Shown here in pieces: positions 18,064-26,480 of a stretch of 64,000 bases of DNA. Location of the stretch: NCBI RefSeq assembly GCF_042679305.1, contig NZ_JBHTMP010000012.1, positions 92,418-156,417 of the forward strand, written 5' to 3'. Origin of the DNA: Micromonospora_H sonneratiae (GTDB lineage Bacteria > Actinomycetota > Actinomycetes > Mycobacteriales > Micromonosporaceae). The notes under the pieces were generated by a model. That model saw only the letters and a program-made list of their open reading frames with translations. It searched no databases and was not told the DNA's origin. Both the position numbers and the translations under genes were made by a program. Positions within the stretch are counted from its first letter, which is position 1. Every line of letters begins with the position of its first letter.

Positions 18064-19650
18064 ATGACATTCCAGGTCTACGACACGACGTTGCGCGATG
18101 GAGCGCAGCGTGAGGGGATCAGCTACTCCGTCGCCGACAAGCTGGCGGTCGCCCGGCTGCTCGACGAGTTCGGGGTCGGCTTCATCGAGGGCGGCTGGCC
18201 GGGCGCGATGCCCAAGGACACCGAGTTCTTCCAGCGGGCCCGTACCGAACTCGACCTGAAGCACGCCGTCCTCGTGGCGTTCGGCGCCACCCGCAAGGCC
18301 GGCCTCGCGGTCGCCGACGACCCGCAGGTACGGGCGCTGCTCGACGCCGAGACGTCAGCGGTGTGCCTGGTCGCCAAGTCCGACATCCGGCACGTCGAGC
18401 GGGCACTGCGCACCACCGGGGCGGAGAACCTCGCCATGGTCGCCGACACCGTCGCCCACTTCGTCGCCGAGGGCCGCCGGGTCTTCCTCGACTGCGAGCA
18501 CTTCTTCGACGGCTACCGGTACGACCCGGCGTACACCGCGGCGGTCGCCTCGGCGGCCCTCGAAGCCGGCGCGGAGGTCGTGGTGATGTGCGACACCAAC
18601 GGCGGGATGCTGCCCTCCCAGGTCACCACGGCCATCGGCGAGCTGACCGAGCGGCTCGGGGTCTCGCCGGCCCGACTCGGCATCCACTGCCAGAACGACA
18701 CCTCGTGCGCGGTCGCCAACACCGTCGCCGCCGTCGAGGCCGGCGTACGGCACTTCCAGGGCACCGCGAACGGCTACGGCGAACGCCCCGGCAACGCCGA
18801 CCTCTTCGCCGTCGTCGGCAACCTGCAACTCAAGCTCGGGCTGCCCGTCCTACCGGAGGGCTGCCTGGAACAGATGGTGCGCGTATCGCACGCCATCGCG
18901 GAGATCGCCAACATCGCCCCCGACACCCACCAGGCGTACGTCGGGGCCGCAGCCTTCGCCCACAAGGCCGGGCTGCACGCGAGCGCGATCAAGGTGGATC
19001 CGGTGCTCTACAACCACGTCGACCCGAGCGTGGTGGGCAACGACATGCGGATCCTGGTAACGGAGATGGCCGGCCGGGCCAGCATCGAGCTCAAGAGCCG
19101 TGAGCTCGGCCTGGACCTGGCCGGCCATCCCGAAGCGGCGACCCGGGTCACCAAGCGGGTCAAGGACCTGGAGGCCGGCGGCTGGTCGTTCGAGGCGGCC
19201 GACGCCTCATTCGAACTGCTGGTCCGCTCCGAGTTGCCGGGCGCCGCCGCGCCCCTGCCGTTCGCGCTGGAGTCGTACCGGGTGCTGGTCGAGCACCGCG
19301 AGGACGGCGCGGTGGTCTCCGAGGCCACCGTCAAGGTCCGGGTACGCGGTGAGCGGGTCATCGCCACCGCCGAGGGGAACGGCCCGGTCAACGCCCTGGA
19401 CGAGGCGCTGCGGGTCGCGCTGTCCCGGCACTACCCGGAGCTGCGCAGCTTCGAGTTGGCCGACTACAAGGTGCGCATCCTGGAAGGCAGCCACGGCACC
19501 GGCGCGATCACCCGGGTGCTGGTGGAGACCGCCGACGCCGAGGGCGGCCGGGACTGGACCACCGTCGGGGTGCACGAGAACGTCGTCGAGGCGAGCTGGC
19601 GGGCCCTGGTCGACGCCCTCACCTACGGCCTGGCCCGTACCAAGGTCTGA
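18064..19650 (+). CDS. cimA: Citramalate synthase
   Basis: Condenses pyruvate with acetyl-CoA to (R)-citramalate, giving 2-oxobutyrate for isoleucine without threonine. It has 528 residues. The N-terminal TIM barrel begins VYDTTLRDGAQREG, with CDTNGGMLP and the metal-binding HCQNDTSCAVAN. KAGLHASAIK follows, then a C-terminal LeuA-type regulatory domain from about residue 390, where isoleucine normally binds. Length and motifs fit CimA better than LeuA, because it has the NDTSCAVAN-type block and no leucine-type N-terminus. ATG 18064 follows GGGAAGGA; longer upstream frames run through the leader and are rejected. An Ile-codon attenuator precedes it. Confidence 0.9.
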   Translation: MTFQVYDTTLRDGAQREGISYSVADKLAVARLLDEFGVGFIEGGWPGAMPKDTEFFQRARTELDLKHAVLVAFGATRKAGLAVADDPQVRALLDAETSAVCLVAKSDIRHVERALRTTGAENLAMVADTVAHFVAEGRRVFLDCEHFFDGYRYDPAYTAAVASAALEAGAEVVVMCDTNGGMLPSQVTTAIGELTERLGVSPARLGIHCQNDTSCAVANTVAAVEAGVRHFQGTANGYGERPGNADLFAVVGNLQLKLGLPVLPEGCLEQMVRVSHAIAEIANIAPDTHQAYVGAAAFAHKAGLHASAIKVDPVLYNHVDPSVVGNDMRILVTEMAGRASIELKSRELGLDLAGHPEAATRVTKRVKDLEAGGWSFEAADASFELLVRSELPGAAAPLPFALESYRVLVEHREDGAVVSEATVKVRVRGERVIATAEGNGPVNALDEALRVALSRHYPELRSFELADYKVRILEGSHGTGAITRVLVETADAEGGRDWTTVGVHENVVEASWRALVDALTYGLARTKV

Positions 19651-19665
19651 ACGCGAGGTGCGACC

Positions 19666-19719
19666 GTAAGGAAGGGCTTCTTTCTGTCGCTTTCTGCATT
19701 GGAAGGGGCCCTTCCCAAC
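19666..19719. terminator. Inverted repeat between convergent cimA and nuclease-like gene
   Basis: GTAAGGAAGGGC at 19666-19677 is an imperfect inverted match to GCCCTTCCCAAC at 19708-19719. Inside it is GGAAGGGGCCCTTCC, a perfect palindrome. AAGGGGCCCTT palindromes recur in Micromonospora genomes as I recall them; this was not checked. A bidirectional terminator is likely. Confidence 0.55.
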
Positions 19720-19732
19720 ATCGGAGCGGGGG

Positions 19733-20743
19733 TCAGCCGGCGGGAGGCAGCACCAGCTCGGCGAGAACCGCCCGATGGTCACTGCCGGGCAGCGGGTGTA
19801 CGGCTGCGGCGCGTACCCCGACCCGTCGGTCGGCCAGCACGTGGTCGATGGCCACCGGTGGGATGGGATCACCGTCGTACGGACCCCAGGTGCCGGTCAG
19901 CCCGGCCCCGGCGGCGGCTGCCGCGTCGACGTACCCGGTTTCCAGCAGCGCCCGTACCGGGGTGTGGTCGAGGGTGGCGTTGAAGTCACCGGCCAGGATG
20001 CGCAACGGCCCGTCCGGGGTGGCCGCCGGCTGCCGGGACAGGTCGGTGTGCCAGCACCGCAGTTGGGCCCGTTCGTACGGGGCACACGGATGCGCCGACT
20101 CGACCAGCACCGGCGGGGCACCCGGCACCGCGACCGTCGCGTACGCCTGGGTGAAGCCGCCGTAGTTTCGCCGGGTACCGCCGTCGCTCAGCGGGAACCG
20201 TGCGTACAGGCCGGAGCCGGTGGTACCGATCTCCGCGTTGAGCTGGCGATGCGGCAGCAACTCGGCCAGGCCGTGCCGGTCCAGCGCGGCCTGGGCCCCG
20301 GGGGTGAACTCCTGCACCGCCAGCACGTCGACCCGGTGGGTGCGGACCAGCGCGACCACGGCTGCCGAATCGGCGACACCGGCCAGCAGGTTCGCGGTCA
20401 TCACCCGCAGCGTCGGGCCGTCCGGGACCGGCACGTCGTCGGCCACCGCGCGGGGGGCGACCACGCCGACCAGCGCGACGGCGGTCAGGACCGCGACGCC
20501 CGCCGCCCACCAGCGGCGCAGCGCGAGCGCCAGCACCACCGGCACCAGCGTCCAGGCGGCGACGTACGGCGTGAACGCGAACAGCGGCACCAGCGGTCCG
20601 CGTTCGAGTCCACCGATCCGGATCACCGCCCAGCCCAGGGTGGGCACGACCAGCAGCCAGCACAGCCAGGTCGGCAGCACCCTGACAGCCTTACGTCTGA
20701 CGCGGGATGCCTCGGTCGGTTTCTCGATTGCGTCCACGCTCAT
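19733..20743 (-). CDS. Membrane-anchored endonuclease/exonuclease/phosphatase-family protein
   Basis: A 336-residue protein. Three hydrophobic segments (about residues 25-105) place the C-terminal catalytic domain, probably, outside the membrane. The EEP domain has MTANLLAG, the catalytic VQEFTPG Glu, LAGDFNATLDH, AIDHVLAD and GSDHRAVLAEL, so the metal and catalytic residues are all present. Such proteins may hydrolyse nucleic acid or phosphoester substrates at the cell surface; the substrate cannot be told from sequence. A larger homologue lies at 38071-40056. It converges with cimA. Confidence 0.85.
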   Translation of the reverse strand: MSVDAIEKPTEASRVRRKAVRVLPTWLCWLLVVPTLGWAVIRIGGLERGPLVPLFAFTPYVAAWTLVPVVLALALRRWWAAGVAVLTAVALVGVVAPRAVADDVPVPDGPTLRVMTANLLAGVADSAAVVALVRTHRVDVLAVQEFTPGAQAALDRHGLAELLPHRQLNAEIGTTGSGLYARFPLSDGGTRRNYGGFTQAYATVAVPGAPPVLVESAHPCAPYERAQLRCWHTDLSRQPAATPDGPLRILAGDFNATLDHTPVRALLETGYVDAAAAAGAGLTGTWGPYDGDPIPPVAIDHVLADRRVGVRAAAVHPLPGSDHRAVLAELVLPPAG

Positions 20744-20993
20744 GGGTGCACGTTATCGACGGTCCAAGGTGGACCTGTGATGGTCCCGTGAAGGTTCCCG
20801 GCCGGGTGGTTCGACACCGCTGGACGTGACAGCTCGACACCGCCAGTCGTGGGGCAGTTGATTGTCATGTTCGTTGGTCGGCCGGTGGGTTGCCGCCCGG
20901 CTGCTGTCGGTCGGTGGCCCACCACCGCCGGAGAAAGTGAATCGGCTACAGGTTTGCTGGTCGTCGAGCGGGGTAGCCCGCACCGTGACGGAC

Positions 20994-22034
20994 ATGTCGG
21001 ACACCGTGGCCACCAGGCACTGGCCGGTCGAGACCGCATCGACCGGCTCGGAATTGGAACAGGCGCTCTTCGAAGTCAAACGGGTCATCGTCGGGCAGGA
21101 CCGACTCGTCGAGCGACTGTTCACCGCGCTGCTGGCCGACGGTCACTGCCTACTGGAAGGCGTACCCGGCGTCGCCAAGACGCTGGCTGCGCAAACGTTG
21201 GCTGTCACGGTCGGTGGCAGCTTCTCCCGGATCCAGTTCACCCCGGACCTGGTGCCCTCGGACATCGTCGGCACCCGGATCTACCGGGCGTCGAAAGAGG
21301 GCTTCGACGTGGAACTGGGACCGATCATGGCCAACCTGGTACTGGCCGACGAGATCAACCGGGCACCCGCGAAGGTACAGTCGGCACTGCTGGAGGCGAT
21401 GGCCGAGCGTCAGGTCTCGATCGGTGGCCGCAGCTATCCGGTACCGGACCCGTTCCTGGTCCTCGCCACCCAGAACCCGATCGAGAGCGAGGGCGTCTAC
21501 CAACTGCCGGAGGCGCAACGCGACCGGTTCCTGATGAAGGTGACCGTCGACTACCCCAGCGACGCCGACGAGTTGGCCATCCTCTACCGGATGAGTGCCG
21601 ACCGGCCGAAGGCCCGGCAGATCCTCGACCCGGACCGGCTGCGCGCCCTACAGGCCCGGGCCAGCCTGGTGTTCGTACACCACGCGCTCGCCGAGTACGT
21701 GGTCCGGCTGATTCTGGCCAGTCGTGACCCGATCCGGTTCGGACTGCCGGACCTCGCACCGCTGTTGGCGTACGGTGCCAGTCCCCGGGCGACGCTCGGA
21801 CTGGTCTCCGCCGCCCGGGCGCAGGCCCTGCTGCGAGGTCGTGACTACGTACTGCCCGAGGACATCCGGGAACTGGCCGGGGACGTGCTCTCCCACCGGT
21901 TGGTGCTCTCCTTCGACGCGGTCGCTGACGGTGTGACAGCCGAGTCGGTGGTACGCCGACTGGTGCAGGCGGTGCCACCGCCACGAATCGCGCCGAACCG
22001 GGACGAGGGCTATCCCGAGTTGGCGGTCGCGTGA
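20994..22034 (+). CDS. MoxR-family AAA+ ATPase
   Basis: AAA+ chaperone of about 346 residues. Walker A is GVPGVAKT, Walker B is LADEINR, and TQNPIESEGVYQLPEAQRDRF contains the sensor and MoxR signature region. MoxR proteins act with VWA-domain partners to assemble or activate complexes. The next two genes (DUF58 and VWA) overlap it in 4-bp steps and form the typical MoxR-DUF58-VWA operon. The start is uncertain: ATG 20994 or GTG 20985, both without a clear ribosome binding site. A frame back to 20862 is unlikely. Confidence 0.92.
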   Translation: MSDTVATRHWPVETASTGSELEQALFEVKRVIVGQDRLVERLFTALLADGHCLLEGVPGVAKTLAAQTLAVTVGGSFSRIQFTPDLVPSDIVGTRIYRASKEGFDVELGPIMANLVLADEINRAPAKVQSALLEAMAERQVSIGGRSYPVPDPFLVLATQNPIESEGVYQLPEAQRDRFLMKVTVDYPSDADELAILYRMSADRPKARQILDPDRLRALQARASLVFVHHALAEYVVRLILASRDPIRFGLPDLAPLLAYGASPRATLGLVSAARAQALLRGRDYVLPEDIRELAGDVLSHRLVLSFDAVADGVTAESVVRRLVQAVPPPRIAPNRDEGYPELAVA

Positions 22035-23140
22035 ATCGCCCGAGTGCCGGGCAGGGCCCGGGGGACGCGCGGCGTCCCGCTGTCATCGGAGATCCGACAC
22101 TGCGGGATCTCGCCCCGGAGCACCGGCTCCGCCGGCTGGAGTTGACCGTCGCCCGGCGGCTCGACGGTCTGCTGCACGGCCAGCACCAGGGCCTGCTGCC
22201 CGGTGCCGGCAGCGAGTTCGCCGGCAGTCGGGAGTACCGACCCGGCGAGGACGAGGTACGCAGGATGGACTGGGCGGTGACCGCTCGCACCATGACGCCG
22301 CACGTACGGGAGGTGGACGCCGACCGGGAACTCTCCACCTGGCTGCTGGTCGACGCCTCACCGAGCATGGACTTCGGCACGGCCGACCTGGAGAAACGGG
22401 AACTGGCGGTGGCCGCGGTGGCGGCGGTCGGGTTCCTCACCGCGGGTGCCGGGAACCGGCTCGGTGCGTACCTGGCCGGTGCCGATCAGGTACGGAGGTT
22501 CCCGGCCCGGACCGGTCGGAACCATCTGCTCAACCTGCTGCGGGCACTGATGGCCGCCCCACGCGGCGACACGGATGTCGGCGCACCGGGTGCCGCTGGC
22601 CCCGAGGCCAGGGGCGACGGTCGGCTACCGGCGTGGGCAGCCGCAGGTCGACCGCCAACACCGGGACCCGGCCTGGCCGGTGCCATCGAGAGTCTGCGTC
22701 GGGCGCTGACCCGTCGGGGCCTGGTCGTCGTGGTCTCCGACTTCCTGGACGGGCTACCCGACAGCGACCTCACTGCGCCGAGCTGGGAACGGCCGCTGCG
22801 GCGGATGGCCAGCCGGCATCAGGTGCTGGCCGTCGAGGTGACCGATCCGCGTGAGCTGGAGCTGCCCGACGTCGGACTGATCACGCTGGTCGACCCGGAG
22901 ACCGGACAGCGCCGGGAGGTGTCCACCGGCGATCCCCGGCTGCGGGAGCGGTTCGCCGCCGCCTCGATCGAGCAGCGCCAACTGGTCGGGGCGGCGATCC
23001 GCCGGGCCGGAGCCGCCCACCTGTCGCTGCGTACCGACCGGGACTGGGCCGCCGACATCGTGCGACACGTCCACGGTCAGCGACGGCTGGCGGGGGCGGT
23101 CCGGGGACGTTCCCGGGCAGAACTCGGAGGTGGGGTGTGA
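22031..23140 (+). CDS. DUF58 domain protein
   Basis: A 369-residue cytoplasmic protein. The DUF58 core contains SREYRPGEDEVRRMDWAVTAR, the hallmark motif, and then a VWA-like region (LLVDASPSMDFGT) with a MIDAS-type DxSxS. It starts at GTG 22031, overlapping the MoxR stop, so coupled translation is likely. It probably links MoxR to the VWA protein. No enzymatic role is known. Confidence 0.92.
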   Translation: MNRPSAGQGPGDARRPAVIGDPTLRDLAPEHRLRRLELTVARRLDGLLHGQHQGLLPGAGSEFAGSREYRPGEDEVRRMDWAVTARTMTPHVREVDADRELSTWLLVDASPSMDFGTADLEKRELAVAAVAAVGFLTAGAGNRLGAYLAGADQVRRFPARTGRNHLLNLLRALMAAPRGDTDVGAPGAAGPEARGDGRLPAWAAAGRPPTPGPGLAGAIESLRRALTRRGLVVVVSDFLDGLPDSDLTAPSWERPLRRMASRHQVLAVEVTDPRELELPDVGLITLVDPETGQRREVSTGDPRLRERFAAASIEQRQLVGAAIRRAGAAHLSLRTDRDWAADIVRHVHGQRRLAGAVRGRSRAELGGGV

Positions 23141-24096
23141 CCTGGGAATCTCCCGGACGTCTGTGGCTGCTGCTGGGTGTCGTCGCGGTCGGTGTGGCGT
23201 ACGTGCTGATGCAACGGCGACGCAGCCGGTACGCCGTACGCTTCACCAATTTGCGACTGCTGGACCGGGTCGCGCCGAAACGTCCGGCCTGGCGCCGGAC
23301 TCTGCCGGCGAGCCTGTTCCTGGCGATGCTGGCGTTTCTGGTGGTGGGCTTCGCCCGGCCGCACGCCGACGTGAAGGTACCCCGGGAACGGGCCACCGTG
23401 ATGGTGGCCGTGGACGTGTCCACCTCGATGCTGGCCACCGATGTGGAACCGGACCGCCTGGCGGCGGCGAAGGTGGCCGCCCGCAGGTTCGTCGACAGCC
23501 TGCCCAAGGAGTTCAACGTGGGGCTGGTGGCGTTCGCCGGCAGCGCGGCGGTGCTGGTCCCACCCGGTACGGACCGCAAGGCACTGCACACCGGGATCCG
23601 GCGGCTGGCCGAGGGCACCACCGGGGTGCAGGGCACCGCCATCGGGGAGGCGATAAACACCTCCCTACAGGCGGTGAAGTCACTGGACGCCCGGGCGGCG
23701 AAGGACCCGCCGCCGGCACGGATCGTCCTGCTCTCCGATGGGGCGAACACCTCCGGCCGGGACCCGCTGGCGGCAGCGGCCGACGCGTTGGCGGTGAAGG
23801 TGCCGGTGCACACCATTTCGTTCGGCACACCCGACGGCCATGTGGAACGGGGCGGCCGACCGATCCGGGTGCCGGTGGACGGGCAGACCCTGAAGGCGGT
23901 GGCCGAGGAGACCGGCGGGGGCTACCACGAGGCCGGTTCGAGCGCCGAGCTACGGGCCGTATACGAGGACATCGGCACGTCCGTGGGCTATCGCATCGAA
24001 CGGCAGGACATATCTGCCCGGTTCATCGGGTTCGGGCTGTTGCTGGCCATGGCGGCGGCAACCGGGTCGATGGCCTGGTTCTCGCGTCTGCCCTGA
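23137..24096 (+). CDS. Membrane VWA-domain protein (BatA-like)
   Basis: A 319-residue protein with an N-terminal hydrophobic segment (about 5-20), a second near 60-75, and a C-terminal segment (FIGFGLLLAMAAATGSMAW). A VWA domain lies between them with the MIDAS motif VAVDVSTSM. This is the topology of aerotolerance BatA-like proteins. GTG 23137 overlaps the DUF58 stop and follows GGAGG. It is third in the MoxR operon. A short tandem repeat separates it from the protease gene. Confidence 0.9.
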   Translation: MTWESPGRLWLLLGVVAVGVAYVLMQRRRSRYAVRFTNLRLLDRVAPKRPAWRRTLPASLFLAMLAFLVVGFARPHADVKVPRERATVMVAVDVSTSMLATDVEPDRLAAAKVAARRFVDSLPKEFNVGLVAFAGSAAVLVPPGTDRKALHTGIRRLAEGTTGVQGTAIGEAINTSLQAVKSLDARAAKDPPPARIVLLSDGANTSGRDPLAAAADALAVKVPVHTISFGTPDGHVERGGRPIRVPVDGQTLKAVAEETGGGYHEAGSSAELRAVYEDIGTSVGYRIERQDISARFIGFGLLLAMAAATGSMAWFSRLP

Positions 24097-24110
24097 TCTC
24101 GACGGCGGGA

Positions 24111-24171
24111 GGAAGTGAGCTCAGCGATGCGAGGGGAAGTCAGCTGAGCGACAGGGGGAAGTCAGCTGAGC
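24111..24171 (+). repeat. Three tandem repeats with CAGCTG/GAGCTC palindromes
   Basis: GGAAGTGAGCTCAGC (24111-24125) and two copies of GGAAGTCAGCTGAGC (24135-24149, 24157-24171), with spacing 24 and 22 bp. They fill the gap between the VWA gene and the protease gene. Confidence 0.7.
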
Positions 24172-24207
24172 AGTTTGACCAGGAGTGAGCCGAGAAGGAG
24201 TGCGCGG

Positions 24208-25074
24208 ATGGCAGTACAGACCGGTTTGGGCGAACCCCGCGGCCCGTGGTTCATCTCACCCGACCTCGACCAGGGGAGCGGGAACGGCCGATTCGACGTA
24301 CCGGATGGGACCGTGGTCCCGGACAGTGCCACCCGCTGGCGGCAGCGGCTGCTGGCCGCGCTGGCCGTGGTGACCCTGTCCGTCGGATCCGGCGCGGTGG
24401 CCGGCGGGTACGTCGCAGGCCTGGACGGGGTGGCCCCGGCCGCCTCCACCAAGGCCGCCGGTACGCCGGCCGACCTCATCGCGGCTGCCGCCCAGGTGGT
24501 GCCGGGTGTCGTGTCGATCAGGGTCACCGGGGGCAGTGGAACCGCCACCGGATCCGGATTCGCCATCGACGACCAGCAGCATGTCGTCACCAACGACCAC
24601 ATCGTGGCCCGGGGCAAGGGCCCGACGGTCCAGGTGGAGGCACCCGACGGCAGGCAGGTCACCGCGCGGGTGGTGGGCCGCGACTCCAGCAGCGACATCG
24701 CCGTCCTGCGGGTGCCCCCGTCGGTGGGGCTGACCCCGTTGCCGTTGGCCAAGCGCGGCTCGACCCGGGTGGGGGAGCCGGTGCTGGCGGTGGGCTCGCC
24801 GCTCGGCCTGCCCGGTACGGTCACCGCCGGCATCGTCAGTGCCCTGGACCGGCAGGTACGCCTGGGCGACAACCAGCACACGGCGGTGCAGACCGACGCC
24901 TCGATCAACCCGGGGAACTCGGGCGGGCCACTGGTCAACGCCCGGGGTGAGGTGGTCGGGGTGAACACCGCGATCGCCACCATCGACGGCAACGGGTCGA
25001 TCGGGATCGGCTTCGCCATCCCGATCGAGCAGGCGCAGCAGGTCGCCGACACCATCATCGGCAAGGGCGGCTGA
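24208..25074 (+). CDS. Membrane-anchored trypsin-like serine protease (HtrA-like, no PDZ)
   Basis: A 288-residue protein with an N-terminal cytoplasmic stretch and one transmembrane segment (about 50-75), then an S1C protease domain facing outside. The catalytic triad is His in VVTNDHIVA, Asp in SSSDIAVLRV and Ser in INPGNSGGPLVN. The sequence ends shortly after the protease domain, so the PDZ domain of classical HtrA is absent. ATG 24208 follows AAGGAG. Its position after the MoxR operon suggests envelope quality control, but it may be transcribed separately. Confidence 0.9.
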   Translation: MAVQTGLGEPRGPWFISPDLDQGSGNGRFDVPDGTVVPDSATRWRQRLLAALAVVTLSVGSGAVAGGYVAGLDGVAPAASTKAAGTPADLIAAAAQVVPGVVSIRVTGGSGTATGSGFAIDDQQHVVTNDHIVARGKGPTVQVEAPDGRQVTARVVGRDSSSDIAVLRVPPSVGLTPLPLAKRGSTRVGEPVLAVGSPLGLPGTVTAGIVSALDRQVRLGDNQHTAVQTDASINPGNSGGPLVNARGEVVGVNTAIATIDGNGSIGIGFAIPIEQAQQVADTIIGKGG

Positions 25075-25131
25075 CCAATGTCGACGCGGGCGGCTGAGCA
25101 GCGGCAGCCGGGACGGAACTAGCCTCAGCAC

Positions 25132-25557
25132 ATGGCCGACGATCTGCGTGTCAACGAACGCCTGGTGATTCCGGGCGCGGAGTTGAACTGGCGCTTCTCC
25201 CGTTCGTCCGGTCCGGGCGGGCAGGGCGTCAACACCACGGACTCGCGCGCCGAGCTGTCCTGGAACCTGGCGGGCTCCGCAGTCCTACCGGCGAAACTGC
25301 GGGACCGGGCAGTGGAACGGCTGGCCGGTCGGCTGGTGGACGGCACACTCACGGTGACCGCCAGTGAGCACCGGGCCCAGTTGGCCAACCGGGAGGCGGC
25401 CCGGGACCGGCTGGCGGCGCTGTTACGCGAGGCGGTGGCACCGCCACCGCCCCCGCGTCGCCCCACCCGGCCGTCGAAGGCGGCCAAGGAACGGCGGATC
25501 GCCGAGAAGAAGCGACGTGGCGAGACGAAGCGGCTTCGCCGTGCGGACGGCGATTGA
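25132..25557 (+). CDS. arfB: ArfB-like peptidyl-tRNA hydrolase
   Basis: Small release-factor-like protein (141 residues) that rescues ribosomes stalled without a stop codon. The GGQ motif lies in SSGPGGQGVNTTDSRAEL. The C-terminal tail is rich in Lys/Arg (KAAKERRIAEKKRRGETKR), which in ArfB binds the empty mRNA channel. It has no release-factor codon-recognition domains, as expected. ATG 25132 is the start. It is a single gene. Confidence 0.92.
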   Translation: MADDLRVNERLVIPGAELNWRFSRSSGPGGQGVNTTDSRAELSWNLAGSAVLPAKLRDRAVERLAGRLVDGTLTVTASEHRAQLANREAARDRLAALLREAVAPPPPPRRPTRPSKAAKERRIAEKKRRGETKRLRRADGD

Positions 25558-25621
25558 CGGTGTACGCCCGTTGCTACGACCCTCGGCAGGACCGCGCCCG
25601 GAGCAACCCGTTACTGCGTTC

Positions 25622-25690
25622 GGGCCGTGTCCGTCACTGCACCCGGGCCGTGTCCGTTACTGCCCCCGGGCCGTGTCCGTCACTGCATCC
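25622..25690. repeat. 23-bp tandem repeat, three copies, crossing a stop codon
   Basis: Three copies of GGGCCGTGTCCGT-ACTGC start at 25622, 25645 and 25668, an exact 23-bp period; a partial copy precedes them. The third copy covers the stop codon and last codons of the reverse-strand nucleotidyltransferase gene. It lies between convergent genes. Confidence 0.8.
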
Positions 25691-26441
25691 GCGCCGTCTC
25701 GCGGAGCACGGTTTCCAGCACCCGGGCTATGCCGTCCTGGTCGATCGACGCCTCCGGATCGGTCGCGTACTGGTGGAATGCCTGGCGGACCGCCGTCAGT
25801 GACGGGTCCCGGCCGAGCACCCACGAGGCGGCCTGACCCTTGGAGCAGTGCGCACCCTCGACCGCGAACCGCCAGATCCGGCAGGCGGTGAGCACCATGT
25901 GCGCGGCGTCCTCCGAGTCGTCGACGAGCGATTGCCAGGTGGTCAACCAGTACCTGCCACGCTGGTGGAGCCACTCCACCGGTATCGGCGCGATCGTGTC
26001 ACGGGGCCTCGCGCCGATCAGGTTGTGGCCGTCCGCGCGAGCCATTGCCAACTCGGCCGGCAGGTCCGGGCTGGCGGCCACCCGGGGCTCGATCTCGAAC
26101 CCGATGGTGGAGTCGTCGTACCGACCGACGTGTAGCTCCATCGGTGGCGTCCGGGTCGGCGAGCCGGCGACACCGGCGGTCACGACATGCAGGTCCACGC
26201 CGCTGGCGTCACCGACGTCGGCGTGGCGTACCAGGTCCGCCAACGCGTCGATCTGCGGATCCGACAGCGCGCCGTCGATGACGGCGAGCAGGTCGATGTC
26301 ACTTCGGCCGGGACGGAAGTCGCCGGCTGCCAGGGAGCCGTGCAGTATCACCGACCGGGTCCGGGAGCCGACGACGTCGGCGGTGGATTCGGCCAGCTGC
26401 TTCGCGGCGGCCCGGGTTGCGACTTCGGCTACGTGTGCCAT
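25680..26441 (-). CDS. Aminoglycoside-type nucleotidyltransferase
   Basis: Resembles AadA/ANT(3'')-like nucleotidyltransferases with a C-terminal DUF4111 region (253 residues). The nucleotidyltransferase motif is HGSLAAGDFRPGRSDIDLLAV, with the two metal-binding Asp residues. The C-terminal half holds conserved WLHQRGRYWL and LTACRIWRF blocks typical of the AadA C-terminal domain. Such genes can inactivate streptomycin or spectinomycin, but many chromosomal homologues do not, so resistance is not claimed. Its 3' end lies in the 23-bp repeat. Confidence 0.85.
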   Translation of the reverse strand: MAHVAEVATRAAAKQLAESTADVVGSRTRSVILHGSLAAGDFRPGRSDIDLLAVIDGALSDPQIDALADLVRHADVGDASGVDLHVVTAGVAGSPTRTPPMELHVGRYDDSTIGFEIEPRVAASPDLPAELAMARADGHNLIGARPRDTIAPIPVEWLHQRGRYWLTTWQSLVDDSEDAAHMVLTACRIWRFAVEGAHCSKGQAASWVLGRDPSLTAVRQAFHQYATDPEASIDQDGIARVLETVLRETARMQ

Positions 26442-26480
26442 CCGGCCTTTCTAGCAGTCGGGCGACGGACGGGCGCTGGC

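Noticed and set aside
19666..19719. Attachment site or IS end
   Set aside because: No integrase or transposase nearby, and the palindrome sits at a convergent junction where a terminator is expected.
24208..25074. Full HtrA (DegP) protease
   Set aside because: The sequence ends after the protease domain, so no PDZ domain is present; it is called HtrA-like only.
25680..26441. Confirmed aminoglycoside resistance gene
   Set aside because: Family membership alone does not show resistance, and no mobile element or resistance context is present.
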